Positions 1-7,626 of a DNA stretch of 33,843 nt are shown here, one piece after another. The stretch comes from Hydrogenispora ethanolica. GTDB taxonomy: Bacteria; Bacillota; UBA4882; UBA8346. The position numbers were made by a program, and so were the translations under genes. The stretch lies in assembly GCF_004340685.1 (NCBI RefSeq), contig NZ_SLUN01000050.1:1-33843 (forward strand). The letters run 5' to 3'. The notes under the pieces were generated by a model. That model was not told where the DNA came from, did not search any database, and saw nothing but the letters and a program-made list of their open reading frames with translations. Every line of letters starts with the position of its first letter. Position 1 is the first letter of the stretch.

Positions 1-39
1 TTTTCAAGGTCCGTTTTGGGCTTGCTCATGGAACTTGGG

Positions 40-90
40 GGGTTCGCTGAATCGGCTTTTTGAGGGCGTTTTCCCCTGTTCAGCGAACCC
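40..90. promoter_or_regulatory. 12-bp inverted repeat upstream of nagB-like gene
   Basis: GGGTTCGCTGAA at 40-51 is perfectly complementary to TTCAGCGAACCC at 79-90, with a 27-base loop that holds a short GGG/CCC pairing. It ends 38 bases before the chosen nagB start. It could be a leader hairpin, a terminator of an upstream gene (no clear T-run follows), or an operator. The structure is seen directly; the role is inferred. Confidence 0.45.
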
Positions 91-128
91 TAATTGAGAT
101 TTTGAAATTCGATGAAAGGAAACCAGCT

Positions 129-950
129 ATGAACAGCAGTAAGGAATGTAAGCAATTCACAATCGATCAGCTCAAGGTGAAAGTTTTCAGAAACCGCTTG
201 GAGTTGGGCCAAGCCGCGGCGTCTGACGCGGCTGCCAAGATGCGGGAACTTTTGGCCAAGCAATCGCAGCTCCGGATCATTTTCGCTGCGGCTCCGTCAC
301 AAAACGAATTTTTGGATGCTCTGTGCAAGGCGGAAGGAATCGACTGGACGAGGGTCGTCGCCTTTCATATGGATGACTATCTTGGCTTGCCCGATAATGA
401 TGCGCGCCGGTTTTCAAGCTATCTTAAAGAGCACATCTTTACCAGGGTTCCTCTGGGAGAAGTTCTTTTTTTACTCAGCCCCAATTCGCCGTTGACGCAG
501 AAAGTCCCGGCCGCCGAGGTTATTTCGGAGAGCCATGACGAATGTGAACGTTATTCCCGGCTTTTAAAAACGGCGTCGATTGATCTGGTTTTTATGGGCA
601 TTGGAGAAAATGGCCACATCGCCTTCAACGATCCGCCGGTTGCCAAATTTGACGATCCGGAACTTGTTAAACTGGTTGAGCTTGAGGAGCGATGCCGGAT
701 TCAACAGGTTCATGACGGTTGCTTTGAAACTTTATCCGCTGTTCCAACCCACGCGCTGACCCTGACCATACCGGCGTTATTCTCGGCCCGATATTTGTAT
801 TGCATGGTTCCAGGGCCGACTAAGCGAGATGCTGTGGCGCGGACCATCCACGAAGCGATTTCTACCCAATGTCCGGCCTCGATCTTACGCCAACATCATC
901 ACGCCTGCTTATATGTGGATTTCGATTCGGCGGGCAACGGCGCTAATTAA
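129..950 (+). CDS. nagB: Glucosamine-6-phosphate deaminase family protein (NagB-like)
   Basis: Predicted cytosolic sugar-phosphate isomerase/deaminase of the NagB family, which converts glucosamine-6-phosphate to fructose-6-phosphate and ammonia. The frame is open from 60, but the ATG at 129 is preferred because AAAGGA lies 8 bases upstream and the family N-terminus begins there. It has 273 residues against about 240-265 in typical NagB. The FHMDDYLGLP motif (about 79-88) and GIGENGHIAFNDPP (157-170) mark the active site, and the C-terminal CPASILR motif (about 248-254) is present. Relative to E. coli NagB, the Asp of the GNDGH motif is Asn161 and the Glu of FNEP is Asp168, so the substrate or chemistry may differ from classical GlcN6P. 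It heads an amino-sugar locus with an SSS transporter, an AGE epimerase and an SIS protein. A broken second copy lies 300 bases downstream. Family membership is secure; exact substrate is not. Confidence 0.85.
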   Translation: MNSSKECKQFTIDQLKVKVFRNRLELGQAAASDAAAKMRELLAKQSQLRIIFAAAPSQNEFLDALCKAEGIDWTRVVAFHMDDYLGLPDNDARRFSSYLKEHIFTRVPLGEVLFLLSPNSPLTQKVPAAEVISESHDECERYSRLLKTASIDLVFMGIGENGHIAFNDPPVAKFDDPELVKLVELEERCRIQQVHDGCFETLSAVPTHALTLTIPALFSARYLYCMVPGPTKRDAVARTIHEAISTQCPASILRQHHHACLYVDFDSAGNGAN

Positions 951-979
951 TACGCTGGCTGGCAAACTCGAAAAGGTAG

Positions 980-1220
980 TTTATAAAGAAGAATGTAAAT
1001 ATCACCACAATTTCAATCCCGTATGGTCCGTATGGTTCGGAGCAGCTAACTTTTGCACTTCCGGATCAGAATTTTCAGGAAACCATAAGCCCGAATCCGA
1101 TGAAATTTTCCATTGATGAAATCAAAGAAATAACTTTTTTAAAACAAAAAAGAAAGAATGAGCATTTTCAAAAACTAAAAGTCTTACAAAGCAGAAACGA
1201 CTTTAATGGCACAGCGGGTT
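980..1220 (+). pseudogene. Decayed N-terminal fragment resembling LarA (DUF2088)
   Basis: The frame is open from 980 to a TAG ending at 1220 but has no ATG/GTG/TTG start with a ribosome site. From about 1013 it reads ISIPYGPYGSEQLTFALPD and then a segment with ISPNP, which resembles the opening of nickel-dependent lactate racemase (LarA/DUF2088) proteins: a YG-x-L-x-F-x-LPD strand followed by a P-rich turn. After about residue 50 it becomes lysine-rich and unlike the family. LarA proteins are above 400 residues, so only the first tenth would remain. This is recognition by eye of a short motif; a chance similarity is possible. Confidence 0.4.
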
Positions 1221-1254
1221 AGAATTATCCGTGGAAGGAGTTTTTGGAACGAAA

Positions 1255-1512
1255 ATGCTGAAAGCCTATTCTGCGGCGGAAAAAATGAGCCTGGTTGGAA
1301 TTGGTGACATTGCTGTTATCAATGAAGCGACCTAAAGAATCAGTCCTGATCCAGCGCGAAGCACCTGTTTTTGCATCGTCCCGGGCGAACGCAAGGCCGC
1401 CGCGCTATACCGGTGAGATCAGTGACAAATGCGGCAAGCATCCTGCGCATCCGCCAGGGATGCCGGATGTATGATGTATATTGATAAAGCCGCGCCTCTA
1501 AGCTTTAAGCGA
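1255..1512 (+). pseudogene. Remnant of a second NagB-like deaminase, multiply frameshifted
   Basis: Reading across frames recovers NagB motifs in the right order. LVGIGDIAVINEA at about 1290-1329 matches the family GIG-x-x-GHIAxNEP motif with a small deletion. SAKHLF at 1352-1369 and IVPGERKAAALYR at 1375-1413 match the late strand and helix. GEISDKC at 1414-1434, SILRI at 1438-1452 and YIDKAAPL at 1478-1501 match the C-terminal end. At least three frame changes and a large internal deletion are needed, so it cannot make a working protein. Its VPGERK motif differs from VPGPTK in the intact gene, so it is an old paralogue rather than a recent duplicate. It fills most of the otherwise empty 951-1556 gap. 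Confidence 0.65.
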
Positions 1513-1556
1513 CGAAATCAGGAAACACGGCGTGGGACGGAAGAGAGGGGAAAAGG

Positions 1557-2354
1557 ATGAAGTGGAAAAGTTCGAATGTTTTTTATCTGTTTGGCATCGT
1601 CCTTCCGCTGACAGTAATTGCCGCGCTGGGCATCAAGATTGCCTGGCCTTCCGTATGGGGGTGCGCCGCCATTTTCGTCGTAACGGCTTTGCTGCTGAAA
1701 CCGCTGATCAGAAAGGTATGCTTTTTGCCCCGTCCCCTCGTGGAATACGGGGAATTGAAACGAGAAACGCTTGAACTGCCCGGAGATCCGGACGTTGAGG
1801 TTTATTCCAGCAACGCGCTGTGCCAATATGATTTCGTGCTACGCATCGCGGAGTTCCTCTCGCCGTTCTCGTTCGTGGACAGCCCGCCCAAGGTGGTGAT
1901 CAACCCCCGGCTGCTACAAGAAAAGGGCAAGCGCTTCATGCAGATCGCCGTCATGCGCGAAATCGAGCGTTACCGCAGAAAGCATCAGGCTACCGCCATC
2001 CTCCATCTTTTGCTGCCTTTATTTGCGCTGGCAATCGCCGCACTAAGCGTATTTGCTTTTAAAATCCCTCTTTCGGATTATCTGGGCCCGTTTTGGGTGC
2101 AATTCGCGATGCCGTTTTTATTTACGGTTTTATTGGGGCTGCACCTGTTTCTATGGAATAAAAGCCTTTCCGTCAGGGATTATCAACTGGATTTGTTTTT
2201 GACGTCTCTCTTTGCCGTGGCTGACGTCAAACAATATATCATCAGCGTGGAAAAGCTGGAAGGGGGGAATGAAAACAAAAAGCAGGGCGCTTTCAACCAT
2301 TACTACACAAGTCTGCGCCTCAAACAGCTGGAAAAAATCAAAAAATCAAGATGA
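1557..2354 (+). CDS. M48-peptidase-like membrane protein lacking HExxH
   Basis: Protein of 265 residues with two hydrophobic segments near the N-terminus (about 8-28 and 33-50) and two further on (about 147-168 and 180-202). Between them, VVINPRLL (113-120) followed by a helix ending REIERYRRKH (134-143) resembles the part of M48 Zn-peptidases where the HExxH helix lies, but the zinc-binding histidines are absent. The likeness to M48 is structural inference only; it may be an unrelated membrane protein. Start chosen for GAGGGGAAAAGG immediately upstream. It is the first gene of a tight run, 15 bases before the SSS transporter, so it probably serves the same pathway, for example as a membrane partner or regulator. 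Confidence 0.6.
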   Translation: MKWKSSNVFYLFGIVLPLTVIAALGIKIAWPSVWGCAAIFVVTALLLKPLIRKVCFLPRPLVEYGELKRETLELPGDPDVEVYSSNALCQYDFVLRIAEFLSPFSFVDSPPKVVINPRLLQEKGKRFMQIAVMREIERYRRKHQATAILHLLLPLFALAIAALSVFAFKIPLSDYLGPFWVQFAMPFLFTVLLGLHLFLWNKSLSVRDYQLDLFLTSLFAVADVKQYIISVEKLEGGNENKKQGAFNHYYTSLRLKQLEKIKKSR

Positions 2355-2369
2355 GAGGAGACTGTACGA

Positions 2370-3887
2370 ATGAATGTAGGGCAAATGGAAGGAATGGATT
2401 ATGTAACCCTGTCATTATTCTTTCTAATCATCATCGGCATCGGCATCTGGTCCAAGCGTTCGATCAAAAGTTCGGAAGACTTTTATGTCGGAGGCGGCAA
2501 AATACCGTGGTGGCTCTCGGGTGTTTCCCATCATGTATCCGGGTACTCCGGTGTCGTGTTTGTAGGTTACGCCGGCATCGCGTATATGCAAGGCACGTCG
2601 ATCTATTTCTGGTGGGCGGTCAACATTGCGCTCGCGACAGCGCTCGGCGCCGTTACGCTGGCTCCCCGATGGCCCCGACTCCGGCGCGCGTTGGGCATCC
2701 AGTCCCCTACGGAATACCTACAGATACGCTATAACGCGGCTTCACAGCAGATCGTCGCGATATCAGGCGTCGTGGTAAAGCTTTTGGACGTCGGCGCGAA
2801 ATGGGCTTCGCTGGGCATTCTGCTGCACGGCTTTACCGGACTCCCCATCTGGCTTGGCATCATCATCGGCAGCCTGGCTTCGATGATCTATGTTTCCATC
2901 GGAGGACTGATCGCCGATCTGCTCACCGACTTGGTACAGTTCGCCGTGAATCTCCTAGCGGGGCTGATACTCTTTTTCTCAGTCCTGAACCATTTGGGCG
3001 AATACGGTCTATCGCTGACGACCATGTTCAACGCCTTGCCCCAGACCAATGTCACCATGTTTAACGCCGGACGCGGCCAGGGCTCTCTGTCATGGACGCT
3101 GCTTTATTTCTTCGTTATCTTCTTCAGCTATAACGGCGGCACCTGGAACCTTGCGGCCCGTTTCATCTCCACTCAGGATGACCGCCAGGCGAGAAAGGCC
3201 GCGTTCCTTTCCTCCCTGCTGTACTTAATCTGGCCGCTGGTCCTGTTCTTCCCGATGTGGTGCGGGCCGATCATCTTTCCGGGCTGGACCCAGACGCAGG
3301 CGGAAGCTTCCCTGTACGCGAGCCTGGCGGGCAAGTTTCTTCCGGTCGGGCTGGTGGGCCTGGTGCTTGCGGCCATGTTCGCTCAGACTATGTCTATGTG
3401 CAACTCGGACATGAACACCATTTCCGCGGTTATCACCCGCGATATCCTGCCCAAGATCAAGCCTTCCCTGAGCAATCTGGGTGCAAGCGAATCGCTTAAG
3501 CTGGCGCGCACCACCACCATTGCCTTCACAGTTGGAACCGTGATCATCGGCCTGATGCGCGAACAGTTCGGCGGCGTTACCGGCATCATCCTGACCTGGT
3601 TTGCGGCCCTGCTCGGACCCACCGCGATCCCGCTGCTGTTCGGCCTGCTTCCCAGCTTCAAGTATTGTGACAGCAAAGCGGCGATCGCTTCCATGATCGG
3701 CGGGCTGGCTGTATTCGCCCTCACAAAGATGGGCCTGCAACTGGAAACGGATCTGGCTTTGATTGCCCCGCTGCTCACTTCATTTGTAATCTTTTGCCTG
3801 GTCGGGCTTTACAACCGGTATATCGCCAAAATGGAGGTGGCACCTCAGGTTCAGGAGCTCATGATCAAATTGGGGAGCACTAAATGA
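2370..3887 (+). CDS. Sodium:solute symporter family (SSS) transporter
   Basis: Multi-spanning inner-membrane protein of 505 residues, the usual size for SSS/SLC5 sodium-coupled symporters. The early segments carry SEDFYVGGGKIPWW (about 35-48), the SSS hallmark near TM1-TM2, followed by SGVSHHVSGYSGVVFVGYAG. A later segment, GLVLAAMFAQTMSMCNSDMN, matches the conserved TM8 region with small and hydroxyl residues that form the sodium site. Start at 2370 has GAGGAG upstream; 2385 and 2394 are in-frame alternatives. The stop overlaps the next start (ATGA), indicating translational coupling to the AGE epimerase. From neighbours it probably imports an amino sugar or N-acyl sugar such as N-acetylmannosamine or sialic acid; the substrate is inferred. 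Confidence 0.88.
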   Translation: MNVGQMEGMDYVTLSLFFLIIIGIGIWSKRSIKSSEDFYVGGGKIPWWLSGVSHHVSGYSGVVFVGYAGIAYMQGTSIYFWWAVNIALATALGAVTLAPRWPRLRRALGIQSPTEYLQIRYNAASQQIVAISGVVVKLLDVGAKWASLGILLHGFTGLPIWLGIIIGSLASMIYVSIGGLIADLLTDLVQFAVNLLAGLILFFSVLNHLGEYGLSLTTMFNALPQTNVTMFNAGRGQGSLSWTLLYFFVIFFSYNGGTWNLAARFISTQDDRQARKAAFLSSLLYLIWPLVLFFPMWCGPIIFPGWTQTQAEASLYASLAGKFLPVGLVGLVLAAMFAQTMSMCNSDMNTISAVITRDILPKIKPSLSNLGASESLKLARTTTIAFTVGTVIIGLMREQFGGVTGIILTWFAALLGPTAIPLLFGLLPSFKYCDSKAAIASMIGGLAVFALTKMGLQLETDLALIAPLLTSFVIFCLVGLYNRYIAKMEVAPQVQELMIKLGSTK

Positions 3888-5122
3888 ACAGGCAACAGCT
3901 TTTAGCCGAATATGTTGGGCGGATTCAGGACGATTTCGTTCCCTATTGGAATCGCTTCTTCGATTATGAGAAGGACGGAATTCTCAACTGCATCAACAAT
4001 TACGGCGCTCAGAAACTCAGCGACAACAAGTTCACCTGGTCGCAGGGGCGTTACCTGTGGGTGCTGGGCCGCCTGTACGAATTGAACAAAAACCAGATCT
4101 TCTCGCATTTGGACAATGCGGATCTTCTCCGGCAGATGCAGGGCATCTACCGTTTTCTGACCCGGCATTCGATCTACGGCGACAATCTCTGCTGCTATCT
4201 GCTGGACCGTGACGGCAACAAGATCAAAGATCAGAAAACCGGACGGTATGACGCGAGCATCTTTGCCGATTGCTTTGCGCTGATCGGCATGGCCCAATAT
4301 ACCAAAACCACCGGGCTCACGGAGAACCTGCCGGCGGTGGAAGCGTTATACCGGAGCATCACCGGGCGCATTGAACGGGAGGAATTCCTAACCGAACCGT
4401 ATCCGATTCCCGAAGGCTACCGGGTGCACTCGATTCCGATGATCATGGTCAACACGGTTTATGAGTATATTAAAATGCGCGAGCGTTTCGGAATGAGTTG
4501 CGAAGCGGAGATTGACTACGGGCTTGAAAAGGTCCGCAGCATCCTGGAGGATTTTTACCGCGGCGGCTACATCCGCGAGCATGTCTCCACCGCCGAAAAT
4601 TACGAAAAGCGTCTGCTCGACCGTCATGTCAATCCCGGACACACGCTTGAGGATATGTGGTTCTGCGCCGAGTTTCTCAAGGATTACGGCGATTTGCCCA
4701 AATACCTGCCACGTATTTTGGAACTGGCGCGCAATGCGTTCGATATCGGCTGGGATCAAGAGTACGGCGGGCTGCTGCGCTTTGTGGACAGAGAGGGAGG
4801 CAAGCCCCAGGGCGAGCCGGGCGACAGTGATTTTGAGCGCCTGATTCAGGATACCTGGGACATGAAACTCTGGTGGCCCCATTCTGAGACCTTGTACGTA
4901 TTCCTGTACCTGTATGAGCTTTCCGGCGAACAGGATCTGCTGGACCGCTACAAAAAAGCCAGCGCGTACGTTTTCTCAACCTTTCCCAACCAGGAACTGG
5001 GGGAGTGGATCCAGATCCGCAAGCGAGACGGCGCTCCCGAGGAAAAACTGGTGGCGCTCCCGGTCAAGGATCCGTTCCACATTCTGCGTAATTTTATCAA
5101 AATCGTCGAACTGTACCAATAA
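3884..5122 (+). CDS. AGE-family sugar epimerase/isomerase
   Basis: Cytosolic protein of 412 residues, the normal size for the N-acylglucosamine 2-epimerase (AGE/RnBP) and cellobiose 2-epimerase superfamily, which has an (alpha/alpha)6-barrel. Two catalytic-site motifs are visible: NPGHTLEDMW (250-259, His253) and KLWWPHSETL (328-337, His333). These match the two histidines used for proton abstraction and return at C2. TWSQGRYLWVLGRLYE (51-66) is the early barrel motif. It begins inside the transporter stop codon. In this operon a role interconverting N-acylmannosamine and N-acylglucosamine is reasonable; a cellobiose- or mannose-epimerase activity is the alternative. Confidence 0.82.
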   Translation: MNRQQLLAEYVGRIQDDFVPYWNRFFDYEKDGILNCINNYGAQKLSDNKFTWSQGRYLWVLGRLYELNKNQIFSHLDNADLLRQMQGIYRFLTRHSIYGDNLCCYLLDRDGNKIKDQKTGRYDASIFADCFALIGMAQYTKTTGLTENLPAVEALYRSITGRIEREEFLTEPYPIPEGYRVHSIPMIMVNTVYEYIKMRERFGMSCEAEIDYGLEKVRSILEDFYRGGYIREHVSTAENYEKRLLDRHVNPGHTLEDMWFCAEFLKDYGDLPKYLPRILELARNAFDIGWDQEYGGLLRFVDREGGKPQGEPGDSDFERLIQDTWDMKLWWPHSETLYVFLYLYELSGEQDLLDRYKKASAYVFSTFPNQELGEWIQIRKRDGAPEEKLVALPVKDPFHILRNFIKIVELYQ

Positions 5123-5190
5123 AGATGACGCGCCGTTGCGTGCTGCAACACGCGGCGGCGCCCAAACAGGCTGAAACGGAGGCATTCTTC

Positions 5191-6441
5191 ATGCAGCTTG
5201 GAACCGCCAAATTGGCTATCACACCGCAAACCCCGGTCCGGCTGTGCGGCTATGCGACCCGCACCGCTACCTTTGAGCAGGTGAAAGAGGACCTTTTTCT
5301 CCGTATCCAGCTCCACCGACATGAACGGGAAACCCTGCTGTTCATTTACGCCGACCTGTTGTGGTGGGGTTCGGATTTTGTCGCGGAAGCACGCCAAAAA
5401 ATATCCGGCGCCTATGACATCGCTCCGGAACGTATCTTCTTCGTGGCCTCGCACAACCATTCCGGCCCGCCGACTTGCAATCTTTTCACCCCGTCGCTGG
5501 AAACCTACGATCATACTTACGCACGGTTCCTGCAAGAACGCGTGCTCGAAGGGGTGGCGCTTGCGGCCAAGGATATGGAACAGGTTGAGGCGCGCCGACA
5601 CGACGGCAGCGCCGCGCTGAACGTTTTCCGCCGGGTGATGGAAGACGGAAAAATCCAGATGAGGCCCAACTATCAGGTCTCCACTGACCGCACACTCACC
5701 ATCGCGGCGTTTCGGCGCCCGGACGGAAGCCTGAAGGCCGCCATGGTTCACTATCCCTGCCACGCCAACCTTTCCAACGAAAACGCCGTGCAGCCGGATT
5801 ATCCCGGCGTGGCGCTGCGCCTGCTTGACGAGGCGTTCCCGGGCAGCGTATCTATTTTTTTGCAGGGATGTACGGCGGATCTCCGCCCCAACAGCGTGCT
5901 CGGACAGAGTTTTGTCCCTGCCGACTATAAGAAGGTGCTGGTATTTGCCGGGGATTTTTTTCAGGCGTGCAGCAATCTACTCGCCCGGAAAGCCGACGCC
6001 ATTATACCACATTTGTGCGCGAAGAGGCAACTGGTAGAACTGCCGCTGGAGGGAGTGCTGCCTCTGCCCGAGCTGGAGCAGCGCGCCCGCACCCGGGAGG
6101 GCGTGGAACTGGAATGGGCCCGGGCCGTGCTGGCCAAAAACAACCGTCCCAGCGAACAGCTTGAACTTTCTTGGATTGATTATGGCGACCGCCTGCGTTT
6201 TTATACATTTAACGCAGAAGTCTCCCAATATTACGCCGCATTCGCCCGTTCGGCCGATCCGCACGCCGTCTGCATCGCATACACCAATGGCATGATCGGC
6301 TATCTGAGCACGGCGGAACAGATCGAACAGGGCGGTTATGAACCGGTTGAGTCAGCGCTTTACTTTGCGCTCGCCGGTACCTATAAACCGGAAATTGAGC
6401 AGATTATCCACGGGGCAATGAGAATTGCCGCCGCAGAATAG
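5191..6441 (+). CDS. Neutral/alkaline ceramidase-like metallohydrolase, cytoplasmic
   Basis: Protein of 416 residues similar to the N-terminal catalytic domain of neutral/alkaline non-lysosomal ceramidases, zinc amidases that cleave N-acyl bonds. The motif ASHNHSGPP (86-94) corresponds to the ceramidase THTHSGPG zinc-ligand loop, and MVHYPCHANLSNEN (185-198) to the second zinc-histidine region. The frame extends back to 5125, but 5191 is chosen because CGGAGG lies about 10 bases upstream and the family opens with G-x-A-x-x-x-ITP. There is no signal peptide, unlike secreted ceramidases, and no C-terminal beta-sandwich domain (classical enzymes exceed 600 residues). Between an epimerase and an SIS protein, an intracellular N-deacylase of an amino sugar is a good guess, but unproven. 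Confidence 0.78.
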   Translation: MQLGTAKLAITPQTPVRLCGYATRTATFEQVKEDLFLRIQLHRHERETLLFIYADLLWWGSDFVAEARQKISGAYDIAPERIFFVASHNHSGPPTCNLFTPSLETYDHTYARFLQERVLEGVALAAKDMEQVEARRHDGSAALNVFRRVMEDGKIQMRPNYQVSTDRTLTIAAFRRPDGSLKAAMVHYPCHANLSNENAVQPDYPGVALRLLDEAFPGSVSIFLQGCTADLRPNSVLGQSFVPADYKKVLVFAGDFFQACSNLLARKADAIIPHLCAKRQLVELPLEGVLPLPELEQRARTREGVELEWARAVLAKNNRPSEQLELSWIDYGDRLRFYTFNAEVSQYYAAFARSADPHAVCIAYTNGMIGYLSTAEQIEQGGYEPVESALYFALAGTYKPEIEQIIHGAMRIAAAE

Positions 6442-6456
6442 AAGGAGGGTTTTATC

Positions 6457-7218
6457 ATGCAGGAAGGCAGTGTAATGGATCTTTACCGGAAAGAAGTTTT
6501 CGGAATCATTCAGGACATCCATGATCACGAGAAAGAGCGGATCCTGGCCGCCGCCCACGTCATGGCGGAGCAGATCAAAAAAGACCGACTGATTTACATT
6601 TTCGGGCCGGGCGGCCACTCCAACCTGGCAGCCATGGAGATCTTTTTCCGGGCCGGCGGTCTGATGCACGTCAGTGCCATGCTCAATCAGGATACCATGC
6701 TCAGCGCGGGTGCTCTCAAATCCATGCAGGCCGAACGGCTTCCCGGTTATGGGCGGATCGTGGTCAATGACTACCGCATCGGCCGGGGCGATCTGCTAAT
6801 CGTGGTTAACGCCTACGGCATCAATTCCGCGACCATCGACGCCGCGCTGCAGGCCAAGGAGAACGGTGCTGTCGTCATCGGCGTGAGCTCGCACGAACAT
6901 GCCAATAACTGCCCCAAGGAGCATCCCGCCCGCCATCCCTCCAAGCAAAACCTGCACGAGATCGCCGATTATACGGTCGACTGCAAGGTCAAGGTCGGCG
7001 ACGCCGTGATCGAGCTGCCCGGATTCGAGCAGAAGATTGGCGCGCTCAGCACCTTCGCCAATGCCTATGTGCTCAATTGCATGGTCATTGAGACGATCAA
7101 TATTTTAAACAACGAAGGCGTGAAGCCGCCGGTTTGGATGAGCGGAAACGCCCCGGGCGGCGACGATTGGAACAACCGGTTCATGCAGGGCTTCCGAGAC
7201 AAGATCCGCTGTCTGTAA
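6457..7218 (+). CDS. SIS-domain sugar-phosphate-binding protein
   Basis: Protein of 253 residues with one SIS fold. YIFGPGGHSNLAAMEIFFRA (47-66) is the phosphosugar-binding loop and following helix, and GDLLIVVNAYGINSATIDAA is the second SIS strand-loop-helix. It resembles the stand-alone SIS proteins of the UPF0309 type, which bind sugar phosphates and may isomerise or deaminate them. GAAGGAGGG precedes the ATG by about 8 bases, and the gene follows the hydrolase by 15 bases, so it is the last gene of the operon. It could be an aldose-ketose isomerase or amino-sugar deaminase completing the route to fructose-6-phosphate. No helix-turn-helix domain is present, so it is not an RpiR regulator. 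Confidence 0.82.
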   Translation: MQEGSVMDLYRKEVFGIIQDIHDHEKERILAAAHVMAEQIKKDRLIYIFGPGGHSNLAAMEIFFRAGGLMHVSAMLNQDTMLSAGALKSMQAERLPGYGRIVVNDYRIGRGDLLIVVNAYGINSATIDAALQAKENGAVVIGVSSHEHANNCPKEHPARHPSKQNLHEIADYTVDCKVKVGDAVIELPGFEQKIGALSTFANAYVLNCMVIETINILNNEGVKPPVWMSGNAPGGDDWNNRFMQGFRDKIRCL

Positions 7219-7239
7219 AACCTGGTGATTCAAAGTATC

Positions 7240-7315
7240 TCCGAATCGCCGTATGCCGAACGGCACGTACGGTGGTGTGAGAGGACGGTAGGCGAACTAA
7301 TCGCCTACCTCCTAT
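7240..7315 (+). mobile_element. Group II intron 3' end (domains V and VI), ORF absent
   Basis: A domain V hairpin is formed by GCCGTATGCC at about 7248-7257, a GAAC loop and GGCACGTACGGT at 7262-7273, with the typical two-base CG bulge. It begins with CGC rather than AGC, as in bacterial class C introns. Next comes the linker GGTGTGAGAGGAC and a domain VI hairpin, GGTAGGCGA (7287-7295) pairing perfectly with TCGCCTACC (7301-7309). Upstream the sequence runs directly into the intact SIS gene, so domains I-IV and the reverse transcriptase are missing. This is a 5'-truncated fossil. The order and spacing of these elements match what I know of group II intron ends. Confidence 0.8.
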
Positions 7316-7626
7316 GATATCTTCGGTTAATCCTCTTTTTACGTCCACAAACCGTTGCTTCGGATACAGCCCTCCTTTTAAAAAACCAGTGGTTAACCCG
7401 CCTTCATGGTGTCTTTCATTCCCGCTTCCCCCCATCAAATGCCTTAACAGTCTTTAATCTCAGGCTTTATTTTTCCTGCGATTTTTAGTTTATTCTTGGA
7501 AACAATACAGTCCAGTTAGGTAACTTAGGTTACCGATTTAAAAATTAGAATGCGTGATAATAAGACAAAGAAACGATTAGTCGGTTTTGACTCCAAATTC
7601 ATTACGAAGTTTTTAGGAGAGATTCC
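7316..7626. other. Intergenic stretch with an inverted repeat upstream of flavodiiron gene
   Basis: No gene is supported here. The one clear element is GGTAAC at 7519-7524 and GTTACC at 7529-7534 separated by TTAG, within an AT-rich zone about 100 bases before the flavodiiron start. It could be an operator; it has a loose likeness to TTAGGTTA-type metal-regulator sites but is not a match. No convincing -35/-10 pair was found. AGGAGAG at 7614-7620 is the ribosome site of the next gene. Confidence 0.35.

Noticed and set aside
1-63. Possible end of an upstream gene (frame open from the window edge to TGA at 61-63)
   Set aside because: Only 20 codons are visible with no recognisable motif, and all three frames stay open for similar lengths.
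829-1116. 95-codon frame overlapping the nagB end
   Set aside because: It lies mostly out of frame over nagB; no ribosome site and no recognisable content.
7181-7438. 85-codon minus-strand frame
   Set aside because: It runs antisense through the group II intron domain V-VI hairpins and the SIS gene end; such frames are a common false call over intron ends.
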